From Patella vulgata (taxonomy: Eukaryota > Mollusca > Gastropoda > Patellidae): a stretch of DNA of 64,000 nt. Under the pieces are notes generated by a model. The model was not told where the DNA came from. It did not search any database and worked only from the letters and a program-made list of their open reading frames with translations. Below are positions 35,451 to 45,817 of the stretch, piece by piece. Position numbers and translations under genes: made by a program. Within the stretch, counting starts at the first letter, position 1, and each line of letters starts with the position of its first letter. The stretch covers positions 17,456,613-17,520,612 of the forward strand of contig NC_065881.2 of assembly GCF_932274485.2 (NCBI RefSeq), given 5' to 3'.

Positions 35451-36451
35451 ATGATGAAACTAATTGTTGCTGTTTTTGCCTGTTTGGCTGCCGTCTCTTT
35501 GGCTGTTCCTATGGGAGGTCTTGGTATGGGCATGTATGGAGCTGGTCTTGGGGGAATGGGTATGTATGGTGCTGGTCTTGGAGGAATGGGCATGTATGGC
35601 GGATTAGGAGGATTGGGCATGTATGGCGGATTAGGAGGATTGGGCATGTATGGTGCTGGTCTAGGAGGAATGGGCATGTATGGTGCTGGTCTCGGTGGAA
35701 TGGGCATGTATGGCGGATTAGGAGGATTCGGGATGCATGGTGCCGGACTCGGTATGTACGGAGGACTTGGCATGTACAGTGGCATGGGAATGTACCCTAT
35801 GGGTGGACTTGGCATGTACGGCGGTTTAGGAATGTACGGTGGATTGGGAGGCTTTGGAATGTATGGTGCTGGTTTAGGAGGTCTTGGTATGCACACTGCT
35901 GCTTTAGGAGGTCTTGGTATGTACGGCGGTATGAACAATGGTGCTTTTGTTGGTGGAATGACCCCAGAAATGAATTTTGAAGGTAAATGTTTCAGTGTAA
36001 CTTTATTTTAGTTAGCATGTCCAAGATCGTTTATCGCCATAATTATAGGTGTATGATGCCCATACAAGTTTGCACAAAATTTAATGGTTAAACAATTCAA
36101 AAGCAGCCGGTCTCGTGTACACATTGGCGTGTTGGTAAAAGAACCCTTGACAATTGGAATTCAATATAAGAGTAGGCCGCAGCACCACTGTCGTTCACAA
36201 ATACCCCCATAGCACACTACGTGGCGTATATCCGTCTTCATTAGCCCAGAGGGAGTAAAAAAGTAGAACATTAAACCCCATTTCATTTCATTTTATTTAA
36301 ACAGTTTAAAATTTTGTATATTATTCATTACAATGTAAAATTGGTTCGTTGTTGGTATCGAATAAATATCTGCATGTGTTTTTTACAACCAGGTTATAAC
36401 TAATCGTTCACTTCTACTTGTATTTCAGGTCAAGCTAACGGCATGGTGTAA
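35451..36451 (+). CDS. P1-1: secreted GLGMYG-repeat protein (type P1)
   Basis: Exon 2 at 35451-35982 and exon 3 at 36429-36451, 184 residues, the longest gene product of the window. The signal peptide MMKLIVAVFACLAAVSLA is followed by VPMGGLGMGMYG. The body is tandem MGMYGAGLGG and LGMYGGLGG modules, with one variant GMGMYPMGG and two with His (GMHGAG, GMHTAA). The end is less repetitive: GGMNNGAFVGGMTPEMNFEG, then QANGMV from exon 3. Intron 2 (35983-36428) holds a SINE-A remnant. The start abuts the acceptor (TTTCTAG then ATGATG). The poly(A) signal AATAAA is at 36539-36544. Reading on past the exon 2 donor would give only a few extra residues before a stop, but the conserved donor, acceptor and tag in P1-2 favour splicing. 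Likely extracellular and structural. No enzymatic motif. Confidence 0.87.
36108..36290 (+). repeat. SINE-A 3' part in intron 2 of P1-1
   Basis: Begins inside the SINE (GTCTCGTGTACACATTGGCG), continues with GGAATTCAATATAAGAGTAGG, ATAGCACACTACGTGGCG and GTCTTCATTAGCCC, and ends CATTTCATTTCATTTTA. The sequence directly after it (TTTAAACAGTTTAAAATT) is the same as after the SINE in intron 2 of P1-2, so both descend from one insertion. The tRNA-like head has been lost here. Confidence 0.85.
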
Positions 36452-36724
36452 ATTGTAACATTATAAAACATTTATTATTTAATTCATGTCATTCATTTTC
36501 TCTTCTTGAAATATTTCGGTATAAAATCAAAAATGAATAATAAAAATTGAAATAATATACATATGACTATGTAGTTTAATTTGTTAAACATGCACATTTA
36601 AAACCTTATGAACTATACAGTTTGGGGGATCTGAACAATGTTTTACAGGCTTGTTTTCTGAATAATTTTCATTCGGATTTGTTCTTCAAACGTTTGTGAG
36701 TTACTCTGACTCTTTGAGGAAGAC

Positions 36725-36990
36725 ACTGGTTCAAGGATCCCGGGTTTGATTCCGGTGTTGGCCGAGAATGTTTCAACGGAGTTTCACAGCTCTATATCCC
36801 CTTATCTATATAGGTCGGATGAACAACCGACATCTCGCGTACACATCGGCATACACGTAAACCTTCTCTAGGAGGTCGAAATTCGATGAATAGGCAGAAA
36901 CCGAACTTTCCTGGCAAAATAGCCTCGATAGCACACTGCATGACGTATGCACGTCTTCATTAGCCCGATTGTTGCTGAAAAGTATTTCAT
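36725..36990 (+). repeat. SINE-A copy, old and decayed
   Basis: GTTTGATTCCGGTGTTGGCCGAGAA (B box region) at about 36747, then CATCTCGCGTACACATCGGC, AATTCGATGAATAGGC, ATAGCACACTGCATGACGTA and GTCTTCATTAGCCCG. The head is barely recognisable. Confidence 0.75.
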
Positions 36991-38089
36991 TCAAACAGAT
37001 AATAGGCAGACTAAATAAGGGTAAGCTTGGGGGAATGTTATTTTATGCCAACCACTGCACTCTTTCTAACATGAACGGGTCCCCGAAAAGGGCAAATAGG
37101 CATTAAAACAAAGCGTGAAAAATAAACTATGTGGTTGAATAGGCGGGAGAACTCGTGAGATATTCGTAGTAGAAATAGTATAATTTTTCTAGCAGACACC
37201 CCTTCAGTTACCTCTTTAAAAAGCAAAAAAAGTAACTATATATTGAACGCGATGCGATAACTCTCAAGACAATCTGAAATTATGTAGACACCTGCTGTAG
37301 GTAACATGGTCAAAGCAATGGTCCTTCGACTTACCAGTGTTGCCTGTTATTGACATAATGAAGATGGTGGTTAATACACAGGCTGTTGTGACAAATCCAT
37401 TTTCGCTTGCATTTCAGAACTTAACGGAAAGTCCGTTCACACTAAACTTCCAAACATTAGTTATTGTGCACCCGAATGGACAGCATTTGGAAGGGGTATT
37501 TAGATGTGTCTTGCTCCGATGATTTGATGTTGATTCAAAAGGCCACTTTCTACGTATAAATATACTCTACACCATCCCACTTTCTGCGTATAAATATACT
37601 TTACACCATCCCATACCCTTCTGCTATAATGTCACCAATATTACCCACAAACCCCCCACTGTTGCAAATTGTCTCCAGTTCTTAAACAAAAAGTCAACTC
37701 ATAAGTGGATGAAAAGGAGCGAAGAAATACTCTCTACTTTCCAATATCTTCGAAATCCCTGCAACTTTTATTGTAAAGATGATGCAAAATGAATTATTCT
37801 GACTGGTCTCCCAGCGGTAAGTGGCCGTGTAAAGGAGTGACCTTTTGACCTCGCACTCTGACTGGCTTATGAAAATCGTTCGCACTATAGGTAATTTCCG
37901 CGCATAAAATTTCGGCAACGTTCCCGCTAGTATAAACGACTTCATTCAAATAGTAGTAATTCGACCAAATCCGGTCGCCGTTTTCGCGCTCTGTATAAAC
38001 TGCCCTTTAGTTTATTTAACTGTCTGTAAACAACTCACTGTATGGGTTAAAACTTAATCACACATACTGATCCTTAACATATGTTTTAA
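36991..38089. other. Intergenic DNA, no gene seen
   Basis: No conserved reading frame. A 36-bp direct duplication lies at 37543-37612 (CACTTTCTRCGTATAAATATA followed by ACACCATCC, twice). Nothing else supportable. Confidence 0.5.
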
Positions 38090-38445
38090 ATTTCAACTAA
38101 ATGGTACAAAGTTTGTACGATTCACATTTTGCGTGAAAGGCAAGAGCCATAACCCAAGCAGTGTCGGTCTGATGCGGACCAAAATCTAACTCCGCCCAGA
38201 TCTTTTGATCCATAACATATGTTTCATCTAAATAGGACCATGAATTATGGGCTCTAGAATTCCGTACATATTTCACAATTATGAGTAAAGGCCACGGGTC
38301 GTAAGCCATGACGTTCCGGTTCGATGCGCACCAAAATCGAACCCATCCGAGATCTGTAGGAAATAAAAATATAGTTGTAATTTCATCAAATTAGGATAAA
38401 CAATTGAGACCTCTATAATGTCCACAAACGTTTCAAGTTCCTCTC
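38090..38445 (+). repeat. Copy of the inverted-arm repeat family
   Basis: Two to three subrepeats with ACCAAAATCGAACCC, GAGATCTGTAGGAAATAAAAA, TAATTTCATCAAATTAGG and ACCTCTATAATGTCCACAAACG, similar to 4150-4640. It shows the arm family exists apart from the satellite field. Confidence 0.6.
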
Positions 38446-38842
38446 AACCGGTCTAGTGGGTAAAATTATGTTAAAGAAAAGCCGACAATAGACGGACATT
38501 TTAAAAATTCAAGAGAGTACCGTGATTTTCTTAATAAACGGACACCTACGCAAATTTTAGTAATTGTATTATGAATGGTTGTTACATTTATCTGCTTAAC
38601 TAATGTCGTCGATTGAAAATCGTCTGTTATGGATAATTCGTATGATTGAAAAGAAATTCTGGGTGTGCGCTGGCCTTTATACACAGTAGCTTGGCCAACC
38701 TGTTATGGCATTTGTTCTTCATTAAGTCTCAACCACCTATGAAATTTTGTAATACTCTCAAAATCCATAATTCTTCTCTCAAGCTAATATGTGACTTAGA
38801 AGTCCCTGCTGTTGCAGAGCTAGCCCCTTCCATCCGACATGG
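38446..38842. other. Intergenic DNA, no gene seen
   Basis: About 400 bp with no supportable feature apart from the left target-site duplication of the SINE that follows. Confidence 0.5.
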
Positions 38843-39200
38843 GGGATCACGTGGTTAAGTGGGTAAGACGCTGGCTCGCTAGCCTGGAGGTCGGGTGTTC
38901 GATCCCTGCAATGGCCGAGAAAGTTCATTCGGATTTTCCGGCGTGGTTTCCCCTTGTCGGTGACGCAGGATGGGTGCCTGACAAGGACAGCTGTCTAGTC
39001 GTTCGGATGGGACGAAAAACCGAAGTCCCGTGTACACATTGGCGTTCACGTAAAAGATCCCTTGGCAGTTGGAATTCGATATAAGAGTGGGCCGAAGCGC
39101 CGCTGCCCGGGCAAAATTTCCCTCATAGCACACTGTATGGCGTATGCCCAGGTTAGGAGCAGAACAGTAGGACGTTAAACCTCATTTCATTGCAGTTCAT
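38843..39200 (+). repeat. SINE-A copy with imperfect target-site duplication
   Basis: Full-length: ACGTGGTTAAGTGGGTAAGA head, CGGGTGTTCGATCCCTGC B box, CCGGCGTGGTTTCC, GGATGGGACGAAAAACCG, AAAAGATCCCTTGGCAG, GTAGGACGTTAAACC and a CATTTCATT tail. Flanks TTCCATCCGACATG (38829-38842) and TTCCACCCGACATG (39201-39214) differ by one base, which suggests a fairly recent insertion. Confidence 0.9.
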
Positions 39201-39587
39201 TTCCACCCGACATGACCAATGTCTGAGTATAGGTATCCCCTGCCGTGGGAATGTATTCTTTAATAATGTGAACATAAACAGTGTATTTTAGAATCATATT
39301 TATAATAAGTGGTACTAAGCATGATATTCTTACCCTTTCTAAAGCACCCTTTAACACTTCCCATTGAGGGAACAGTATTTTAGTATTGACACACTCGACA
39401 CCAGATCTAAGATTCTTTATTATGAAACAATCATATGGATTCATATGGACACATAATTAAATGGTGAATTTATGGTTCTTTGAAAGTTTTTTTTGAAATG
39501 ATAGTCTCGAGGCTTTGTTATCTAAAACGGGAAGTAACTGACATTGGATAACTTTCACTTCAAGGAGTTAGAGTTTAAAGGAGCTAA
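39201..39587. other. Intergenic DNA, no gene seen
   Basis: No conserved frame or repeat apart from the SINE target-site duplication at its left end. Confidence 0.5.
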
Positions 39588-40015
39588 ATCTAGAAATTGA
39601 CACAAATTTTAATGGGCCACAGCGCATATAATAATGTAATATGAATGTATGAACTGATTTACATTCAATTGTTTCCGTTTTTACTCTAATTTCAATTCAG
39701 TTATGTTCGGCGAAATACGCGAGAAGTCTCAATCAAATAACAATGTCTAGCGTCTGGTAATTCCAGTCTACACGGGTAGTATTTATTTTGCGTGCTCTCC
39801 AGACAAGAATAAAGCGTCACAGTTTGACATGACTTATGGAAAATGTCTAGCCTCGTTCTTCGAGTCCCGTTGCAAATAGCGTTGAAACGCATTCTGGTAC
39901 ACAATTCGTGTACCAATGGTAAAATGTTTATTTTGTCTTAATTATTGGACATCAGAAGCCCATCTTTTCTCGGTAAGATCACAACATCAATCTTGAGTTA
40001 AAGATTTAGCTACTT
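39588..40015 (+). repeat. Segment paralogous to 718-1120
   Basis: See the partner copy: same block order from TCTAGAAATTGACAC to GATCACAACATCAAT. Both copies lack an intact frame. Confidence 0.65.
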
Positions 40016-40564
40016 TAAAACAAATATTTCAGTTGACAATTGTGTTTAAACAGGATAGGCCTCTCTCCCTTTAAATTTTATTTAAATACATGTATATAGT
40101 CATAACTATTCATATTTTGTTAATAATAAAATTATGAATGCATATAAAGATATTTTTACAAAAATGGTAATTCGATATACATAACTTTTGATGAAGGCTA
40201 TAAGGCCTTCAAGTATACTAACATAACATGTGGCAACGTGAACAACAGACGATAGTAATAGAGGTAATGATGGTAAAAGTAAGGCAAAATAATAATAAAG
40301 AATCAGAGTACTAAAAAATCTATTACTTGATTCTAATAATGTATGCACTTAAAAAATATTATATTATTTTGATCAAGTGAAGTATCCAAAGACCATACAA
40401 TAGAAATTGTGTGGTAATATTTTTAGTTTCATTTCGTGCATCTGATCATATAAGAGACATACCAGGAGAGAGTGATAATGATCTTTAAAGTTGTGTCCAC
40501 TTCCGCAAGTTAGAGAGTTGGTTATGTGCCTTTAAAATGCATGTCTATTTAATTTACAGTTTGA
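40016..40564. other. Intergenic DNA, no gene seen
   Basis: AT-rich, no supportable feature. Confidence 0.5.
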
Positions 40565-40625
40565 TAACCAAAGAATTATTTACCATATAATGTACATGAC
40601 ATATATAAGAATTGATCACTGTTAC
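40565..40625 (-). pseudogene. Relic exon 3 of a lost M-type gene
   Basis: On the minus strand 40593-40576 reads ACA TTA TAT GGT AAA TAA, the T-x-YGK-stop tag of M genes, in a longer context that aligns with 33970-34030 (AAGAATT.ATC, TTATTTACCATAT). The acceptor CAG of intact copies is changed (ACATG where AGCTG is expected on the plus strand). No exon 2 lies upstream of it on the minus strand. The place where exon 2 and the promoter should be now holds a SINE-B at 40661-40945. This is the expected position of the divergent partner of P1-2. Confidence 0.65.
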
Positions 40626-40660
40626 AATATTAAAATTAGTTGTGGTGGGTGGCCGAATGA

Positions 40661-40945
40661 TCTAGGGGGTGGGGGGGGGGGGGTGGATGGCCGAATGGTT
40701 AGCACGTGCGTGCTGTATCATACGGCCTGTTATTGAGTCAACTGGAGTGGTTTCGAATCCCCGGTTGTACGTGACAGGGAGTGGGGTCGCCTGTCCAACC
40801 TCGTGGGTTTTCTCCGGGTCCTCCTACTGCTAAAGACCCCTACGCGCAAGCGAATTAATGAAGTAAAATTAACCATATGTTAGTCTGGAAATGACATAGT
40901 TTGGGTCGAGTGGACGTTAAACCAGATTTCTCTCGCAAGTCTCTC
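40661..40945 (+). repeat. SINE-B copy after a poly-G run
   Basis: A G-rich run (about 40660-40685) leads into GGATGGCCGAATGGTTAGC, ATCATACGGCCTG, GAGTCAACTGGAG, TTCGAATCCCCGG, the GGGTTTTCTCCGGGTCC core, GACCCCTACGCGCAAGCG and a CTCTCTC tail. A short doubled head (GGTGGGTGGCCGAATGATC) lies just before it at about 40646. Confidence 0.9.
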
Positions 40946-41320
40946 TGTCATCTCATAAGAAATTGTCCTTTTCAGAAAGATGTTCTCTAGTCACCGTGGC
41001 GACCAGTATACGAGTTACTTTAAATATGGTTATCAAAACAACCAGTAGTCCCTGTATGTAATCAATTATAATAATATATAACTTCCCTGTATCAATAATC
41101 ACCATATATAACCATAATACATGCTATATTACGCATGTTATACAATGATAATGTAAATGAATTAATATCTACTTAATAATTCATTAAGAGGAATTTCCGT
41201 AAACAATTTGAATACCGATATTGAATTATAATATCCGAATTACAATTAACTCGTAATATGTGGACCAATTATCGATAATCCTGCCATGTCAAGTAATAGA
41301 TTAGATCTTTAAGCAACAGT

Positions 41321-41385
41321 ATATAAATGCATTACCCACGTTTTATCTTTAGTTTATAAGTCTATTGGAATATACGAATATCAAG
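41321..41385 (+). promoter_or_regulatory. TATA box and exon 1 of P1-2
   Basis: ATATAAATG at 41321-41329, then non-coding exon 1 with TATCTTTAGTTTA and an end at AATATCAAG (41385) before a GTAAG donor. Matches the P1-1 arrangement. CCCTGTATGTAATCAATTAT at about 41049 is shared with the region between M1 and P1-1. Confidence 0.7.
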
Positions 41386-41904
41386 GTAAGAACTTCTAGT
41401 GTATAATTATGATTTATGAAGTACAGATTTAGCATTATGAGATGAAGTGGGTTTTTAACTTCCTAATGAATAACAGCATACGCCATGCAGTGGGCCATCG
41501 AATTCCAACTGTCATGCCAGCGTGTAAACATGGCTTCGGTTATGTGTGACATCCGAACGACTTCGCGTTGTTCCCTACTAGAAAGTGGAAATCACGCTCA
41601 AAAATCCAACTGCACTTTCATGGCCTCCTTAGTTAGAGTTAGAGCTCATTATATAATAAGTAACTGCTATGATATAGTTATAAATAGCTGATATGAAATA
41701 GTTAGAATTGATTATACATATCTGATATATGGTTAGAATTGATTATTAGTATTCGATATGTGGTTACAATTACTAATAAATAACTGATATGAAACAGTTA
41801 TAGTTGATTATAAATAACATACATAGAAGTGATATTATAAATATCTGATAAAATAATTAGAATGGATTAAATAAATATTATTATTAAATTCTGTTTTCCT
41901 TCAG

Positions 41905-42910
41905 ATGATGAAACAAGTTGTTACTGTATTTGCCTATTTGGCTGCCGTATCCATGGCTGTTCCTATGGGAGGTCTTGGTATGGGCATGTATGGAGCTGGT
42001 CTGGGGGGAATGGGCATGTATGGTGCTGGTCTTGGAGCAATGGGCATGTATGGCGGATTAGGAGGATTCGGGATGAATGGTGCTGGTATGTACGGAGGTC
42101 TGGGTGGACTTGGCATGTACAGTGGCATGGGAATGTACCCTATGGGTGGACTTGGCATGTACGGAGGTCTAGGAATGTACGGTGGCTTAGGCGGCCTTGG
42201 AATGTATGGAACTGGTTTAGGAGGCCTTGGTATGCACACTGCTGCTTTAGGAGGCCTTGGTATGTACGGTGGTATGAACGGCGCTTTTGTTGGTGGAATG
42301 AACCCAGAAATGAATGTTGAAGGTAAAGGTGAAGCTTTTTTTTCTTGGAATTATAATCATGATGCTCATAAAAGTTTGCACAGTTTATAGATTACGTTGG
42401 ACTAAGTGGAGTAACATATCCGTAAGTTCATGGGGAGCCACGGTCGCGCAGTAAGTTGCTGACTTGTTAACCAAGGGTCACGGGTTCGATCACGGTGTTG
42501 GCCGAGAAAGTTCAGTGGTGTAGGGCAAAGGGCATGGCAAGGGACAGTGTTTAGTTGTTCGGGTGGGACGAAAAACATAGGTCGCGTGTACACATTGACG
42601 TACAGGTAAAAGAACCCTTGACAGTTGGAATTCGATATAGTAGTAGGCCGTAACGCCGCCGTCCGGGCAAAATTCTGCCATAGCACTGCATTGCGTATGG
42701 CCGTCTTAATTAGCCCGGAAGGAGCAGAAAAGTATGACATTAAACCGCATGTCATTTCATTTTATTTAAACAGTTTAAAATTGTGCATATTATTCATTAC
42801 ACTATAAAATTACAACATCTAATGAATATCTGCAGTGTTGTTTTACAACCAGGGCATAACGATCGTTCACTTGTACTTATATTTCAGGTCAAGCTAACGG
42901 CATGGTGTAG
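41905..42910 (+). CDS. P1-2: secreted GLGMYG-repeat protein (type P1)
   Basis: Exon 2 at 41905-42322, exon 3 at 42888-42910, 146 residues. Signal peptide MMKQVVTVFAYLAAVSMA, with Gln at residue 4 and Tyr in place of the usual Cys. VPMGGLGMGMYGAGLGG follows. The same modules as P1-1 appear in the same order but with fewer copies in the first half, then GMGMYPMGG, GMYGTGLGG, GMHTAALGG and the end GMNGAFVGGMNPEMNVEG plus QANGMV. The stop codon is TAG. Intron 2 carries a full SINE-A that shares its insertion point with P1-1. No canonical AATAAA is seen after the stop. A variant AATACA stands at about 43007-43012. Its minus-strand partner is lost (relic exon 3 at 40576). Likely secreted structural protein. 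Confidence 0.87.
42431..42768 (+). repeat. SINE-A copy in intron 2 of P1-2
   Basis: Head GGGAGCCACGGTCGCGCAG, GGGTTCGATCACGGTG B box, a body with deletions around GAAAGTTCAGTGG, GGACGAAAAACATAGGTC, AAAAGAACCCTTGACAG and a CATTTCATTTTA tail. The sequence to the right of the tail is the same as in P1-1. Confidence 0.88.
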
Positions 42911-43235
42911 ACTTTAAAACTTGAACATTATAAAACATTTATTATTTAATTCATTATCATTCATTTTCTCTTGTTAAATTATTTCGGTATAAAACCAAAA
43001 ATGAGTAATACAAAAATTGAAATTAATACGCATATTATGAATAAATGTAATTGTTATAAATATATATACTTTACAATTTGTTCTTTATTTATTACGTTTT
43101 CTGGAAATGAATAGAATGGTGTTTACTTGCAAAGAAATTATCAGAAACCAAAAGGTAGTACTAAATTATCTATCTGTGGAGAGTAAAATAATGCGTTATA
43201 TTCAGTTCTTTCATTTAAAAAAGTTTGACAGCATT
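42911..43235. other. 3' UTR of P1-2 and AT-rich DNA
   Basis: The first ~110 bp match the 3' UTR of P1-1 (ATTATAAAACATTTATTATTTA, CATTCATTTTCTCTT, ATTTCGGTATAAAA). The rest shows nothing. Confidence 0.6.
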
Positions 43236-43598
43236 GAGTCACGGTGGCTCACAAATCAAGAATTCCCTCTGTTGACATGAGGTCGGGTGTTCGATCCCTG
43301 CATTCGCCGAGAAAGTTCATCCCGATTTTCCGACGTGGTTTCCGCTGGTCAGTGATGCAGGACGGAGGGCCGGACAAGGACAGCTGTCTAGTCCTTCGGA
43401 TGAGACGAACAACCGAGGTCCCGTGTAAACATTGGAATGCACGTAAAAGATCCCTTGGCAGTTGGAATTCGATATAAGAGTAGGCGATAGTGCCGCTGCC
43501 CAGGCAAAGTTTCCCTCATAGCACACTGTATGGCGTATGCCCGTCTTCATTAGCCCAGTATAAGAGCAGAACAGTAGGACGTTAAAATCATTTCATTT
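43236..43598 (+). repeat. SINE-A copy
   Basis: TCACGGTGGCTCA head with a disturbed middle, GAGGTCGGGTGTTCGATCCC B box, CCGACGTGGTTTCCGC, GGATGAGACGAACAACCG, AAAAGATCCCTTGGCAG and a CATTTCATTTC tail. It runs directly into a SINE-B fragment. Confidence 0.88.
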
Positions 43599-43815
43599 CT
43601 CTGTTGAGTCAAATGGCGTGGTTTCGATTCCCGGTTGTACGTGACAAGGAGTAGGGTCGCCTGTTCAACCTCGTGGGTTTTCTCCGGGTCTCTCTCTGCT
43701 GAAGACCCCTACGCGCAATCGAATTATTAAAATCAAATTGAACCATATGTTAGACCCGAAATAACCTAGTTTGTGTCGCGGGGACGTTAAACCCAATTTC
43801 TCCCCCCCCCCTCTC
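43599..43815 (+). repeat. SINE-B fragment lacking the head
   Basis: Starts at GTTGAGTCAAATGGCGTGG and continues through TTCGATTCCCGGTTGTACG, the core, GACCCCTACGCGCAATCG and TAAACCCAATTTCTC to a C-rich run. The 5' tRNA-like head is missing where SINE-A abuts. Confidence 0.85.
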
Positions 43816-43934
43816 TGTTGGCCGGTAAGTACCTCGGCATTTTCAGTGCGATATCACCTTACAAGTTCTACAAATATTTTAGTGCTTTTCAAGGAGTTTA
43901 ACGAACACTCATCAAATATAACTTCAGATTTGAC

Positions 43935-44262
43935 TGCTCCGACTGGGCTAATGAAGACGCGCATACACCGTACAGTGTGCTATGAGGGAAATATTGTCCA
44001 GACAGCGGCGTTACGGCCTACTCTTATGTAGAATTCCAACTGCCAAGGGATCTTTACGTGCACGCCAATGAGGACCTCGGTTTTTCGACCCATCCGAACG
44101 ACCATCCGAACGACTCGACAGCTGCTCTTGTCAGGCCGCCCAGCAACACTGACAAGGCGAAACCACACCGAAAATTCCCGATGAACTTTCTCAGCCAACA
44201 CCGGGAGCGAACCCGCAACTCGAGGCTAGCGAACAAGCGCCTTATCCACTAAGCCACCGTGG
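43935..44262 (-). repeat. SINE-A copy
   Basis: Reverse orientation: on the minus strand CCACGGTGGCTTAGTGGATAAG is the head, GGGTTCGCTCCCGGTGTTGG the B box region, followed by GAAAGTTCATCGGG, GGATGGGTCGAAAAACCG and AAAGATCCCTTGGCAG. CCATCCGAACGA is doubled at about 44091-44113. The (CATTT) tail is missing. Confidence 0.88.
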
Positions 44263-44319
44263 TTCCATTCATCTATGTAGATCAGTGTTTGAATAATTAG
44301 CTTATTTTGAATATTCGTG

Positions 44320-44600
44320 GCATTGCCTCACTAACAAAGCATGTCCAGTATCGATCCCGATGGTGGCCGAGAAAATTCCAGCTTGAATTTCCCTTGTCAG
44401 TGGTTCAGGTCTGGCGAGAAACAGTGTGTACATATTGGCCTACAAAGAAGTGTACGGGGAAACGACGCTGTCCGGGCAAATATTGTCATAGTACACTGCA
44501 TGACGCTTGTCCATCCTCAATAGCCCAGTTAGTGCAGAAATGTAAGACTGAGAGGAGTATAAATCGGCCTTAAAACTTTATAACCCATCTCATCTCATTT
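44320..44600 (+). repeat. SINE-A copy, decayed
   Basis: GTATCGATCCCGATGGTGGCCGAGAA at about 44348, TCAGGTCTGGCGAGAAACAGTG, CCGGGCAAATATTGTCATAG, CACTGCATGACGCTTGTCC and TCAATAGCCCAG. Many substitutions and a missing block in the middle mark it as old. Confidence 0.7.
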
Positions 44601-44734
44601 TCCTGATGTGTTTCTTGCGATTTGTTTAAAAAGACCGATCTCTTTCTCAATATGGGTAAAACAGACATATATAACACTACATAATTAAAAAATATTTATA
44701 AATGCTATTGCTATGCAATAAATAATATGTGATA

Positions 44735-45425
44735 TTTAAACATATATTATGCAAGAGCTAAATCTGTCTATTGCAGGGGGGTGGGGGGTGGATGACCAAA
44801 TGGTTAGCACGCGCGCGCTGTATCATACGGTCTGCCATTGAGTCAACTGGCGGGGTTTCGATTCCCTGGTTGTACGTGACAAGGTGTAGGGTCGCCTGTC
44901 CAACCTCGTGGGGTTTCTCCGGGTCCTCCGGTTTCCTCCCACTGCTAAAGACCCCTACGCGCTAGCGAATTATTGAAATAAAATTGAACCATGTGTTAGT
45001 CCCGAAATGACCTAGTTTGTGTTGAGTGGACGGTAAACCCCATTTCTCTCTCTCTCTATCTCTCTCTGTCTATTGCAGGTCTTTCTTTAGGCCTGAAATG
45101 TTATCTAAATTATTATTTAGACATTAATTAACCTATCCAGACCATAATCAACTCTAGATCTGTAGTGGATTATGAGCCGATTTACTGCATAACTTTCCTT
45201 CACGATTTAATGATTAAATGGATAATCGAGACTATGCTATTTATCGTACTGACTTTAGTAATGATGAACGAGGCTAGGCGGAAATTTCATCAGCTTAGTT
45301 CTAGGTTCATAGTGGATCAATTTGAATGAAATTTTCAGCAAATTGCCTTTACGTTATCTAGTTTTTAACTATTATGATGAGAACTGCCAACTCGTTATCG
45401 AATCTCCCATAATGTATCTTTAAGT
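44735..45425 (+). repeat. Dispersed segment, copy 4, split by SINE-B
   Basis: AACATATATTATGCAAGAGC to CTATTGCAG on the left of the SINE and GTCTTTCTTTAGGCCTGAAATG to CCCATAATGTATCTTTAAG on the right, matching 1-470 at the left and 26750-27030 at the right. This copy is the longest and links the other, partial ones. Confidence 0.7.
44777..45065 (+). repeat. SINE-B copy with 13-bp target-site duplication
   Basis: CTGTCTATTGCAG stands at 44764-44776 and again at 45066-45078. Between them is a full SINE-B: G-run, GGATGACCAAATGGTTAGC, ATCATACGGTCTG, GAGTCAACTGGCGGGG, TTCGATTCCCTGG, the GGGTTTCTCCGGGTCCTCC core, GACCCCTACGCGCTAGCG, CCCGAAATGACCTAG, GTGGACGGTAAACCCC and a (CT)n tail. It defines the limits of the family in this window. 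Confidence 0.95.
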
Positions 45426-45817
45426 AAACGTGTGAAAGATAAATTGGTTTGAATATGTTTTGAGCCCAAGTACATCATCAAATCACGTGGGAAGGCATCT
45501 TTAAACAATCGCTGGGACATATTCGAATGACAAAAGATGGCGAACTTTTGGATTGGCCCTTGTTGGTCGCGCGACGGCCTTTTTATACTTTGAGTAAATT
45601 ATACATCTAAAACTAAGGACCCTCTTGTATCGTTTTTCTTGATTCTTCGCTTTCTAGCAAAACTGTTTGTACCACAAAATTTAGGAAAAGACTACGTGAA
45701 AATAATTATATACTGGATGAAATTCAAACAGACAACAGTTTTAGGATGAATTACAAGTAATGGCGTCGGTGGGTTTATTACTTGCGCTAAAATGAAACTT
45801 GAATTGTGTGCTTATAC

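Noticed and set aside
35447-35938. Proline-rich frames (PPYIPRPP pattern) on the strand opposite each repeat gene (also at 27392, 34254, 41934, 47620, 50132, 54266, 56167, 60909, 62758)
   Set aside because: Complement of GLGMYG codons reads as Pro/Tyr/Ile/Arg repeats. These frames lack signal peptides and their own promoters, so they are shadows.
35432-35980. Trp/Arg-rich frames (WHVW, WYVRR) on the same strand in another frame of the repeat exons
   Set aside because: They begin inside intron 1 and are shifted readings of the GLGMYG repeats. The conserved signal peptide is in the other frame.
38839-39133. Reading frames of 80-90 residues, also at 2419, 42402, 43244 and 43980
   Set aside because: They are SINE-A sequence.
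40106-40348. Hydrophobic Leu-rich frame on the minus strand
   Set aside because: It lies in AT-rich low-complexity DNA with no promoter, splice sites or second copy. Hydrophobic runs are expected from such composition.
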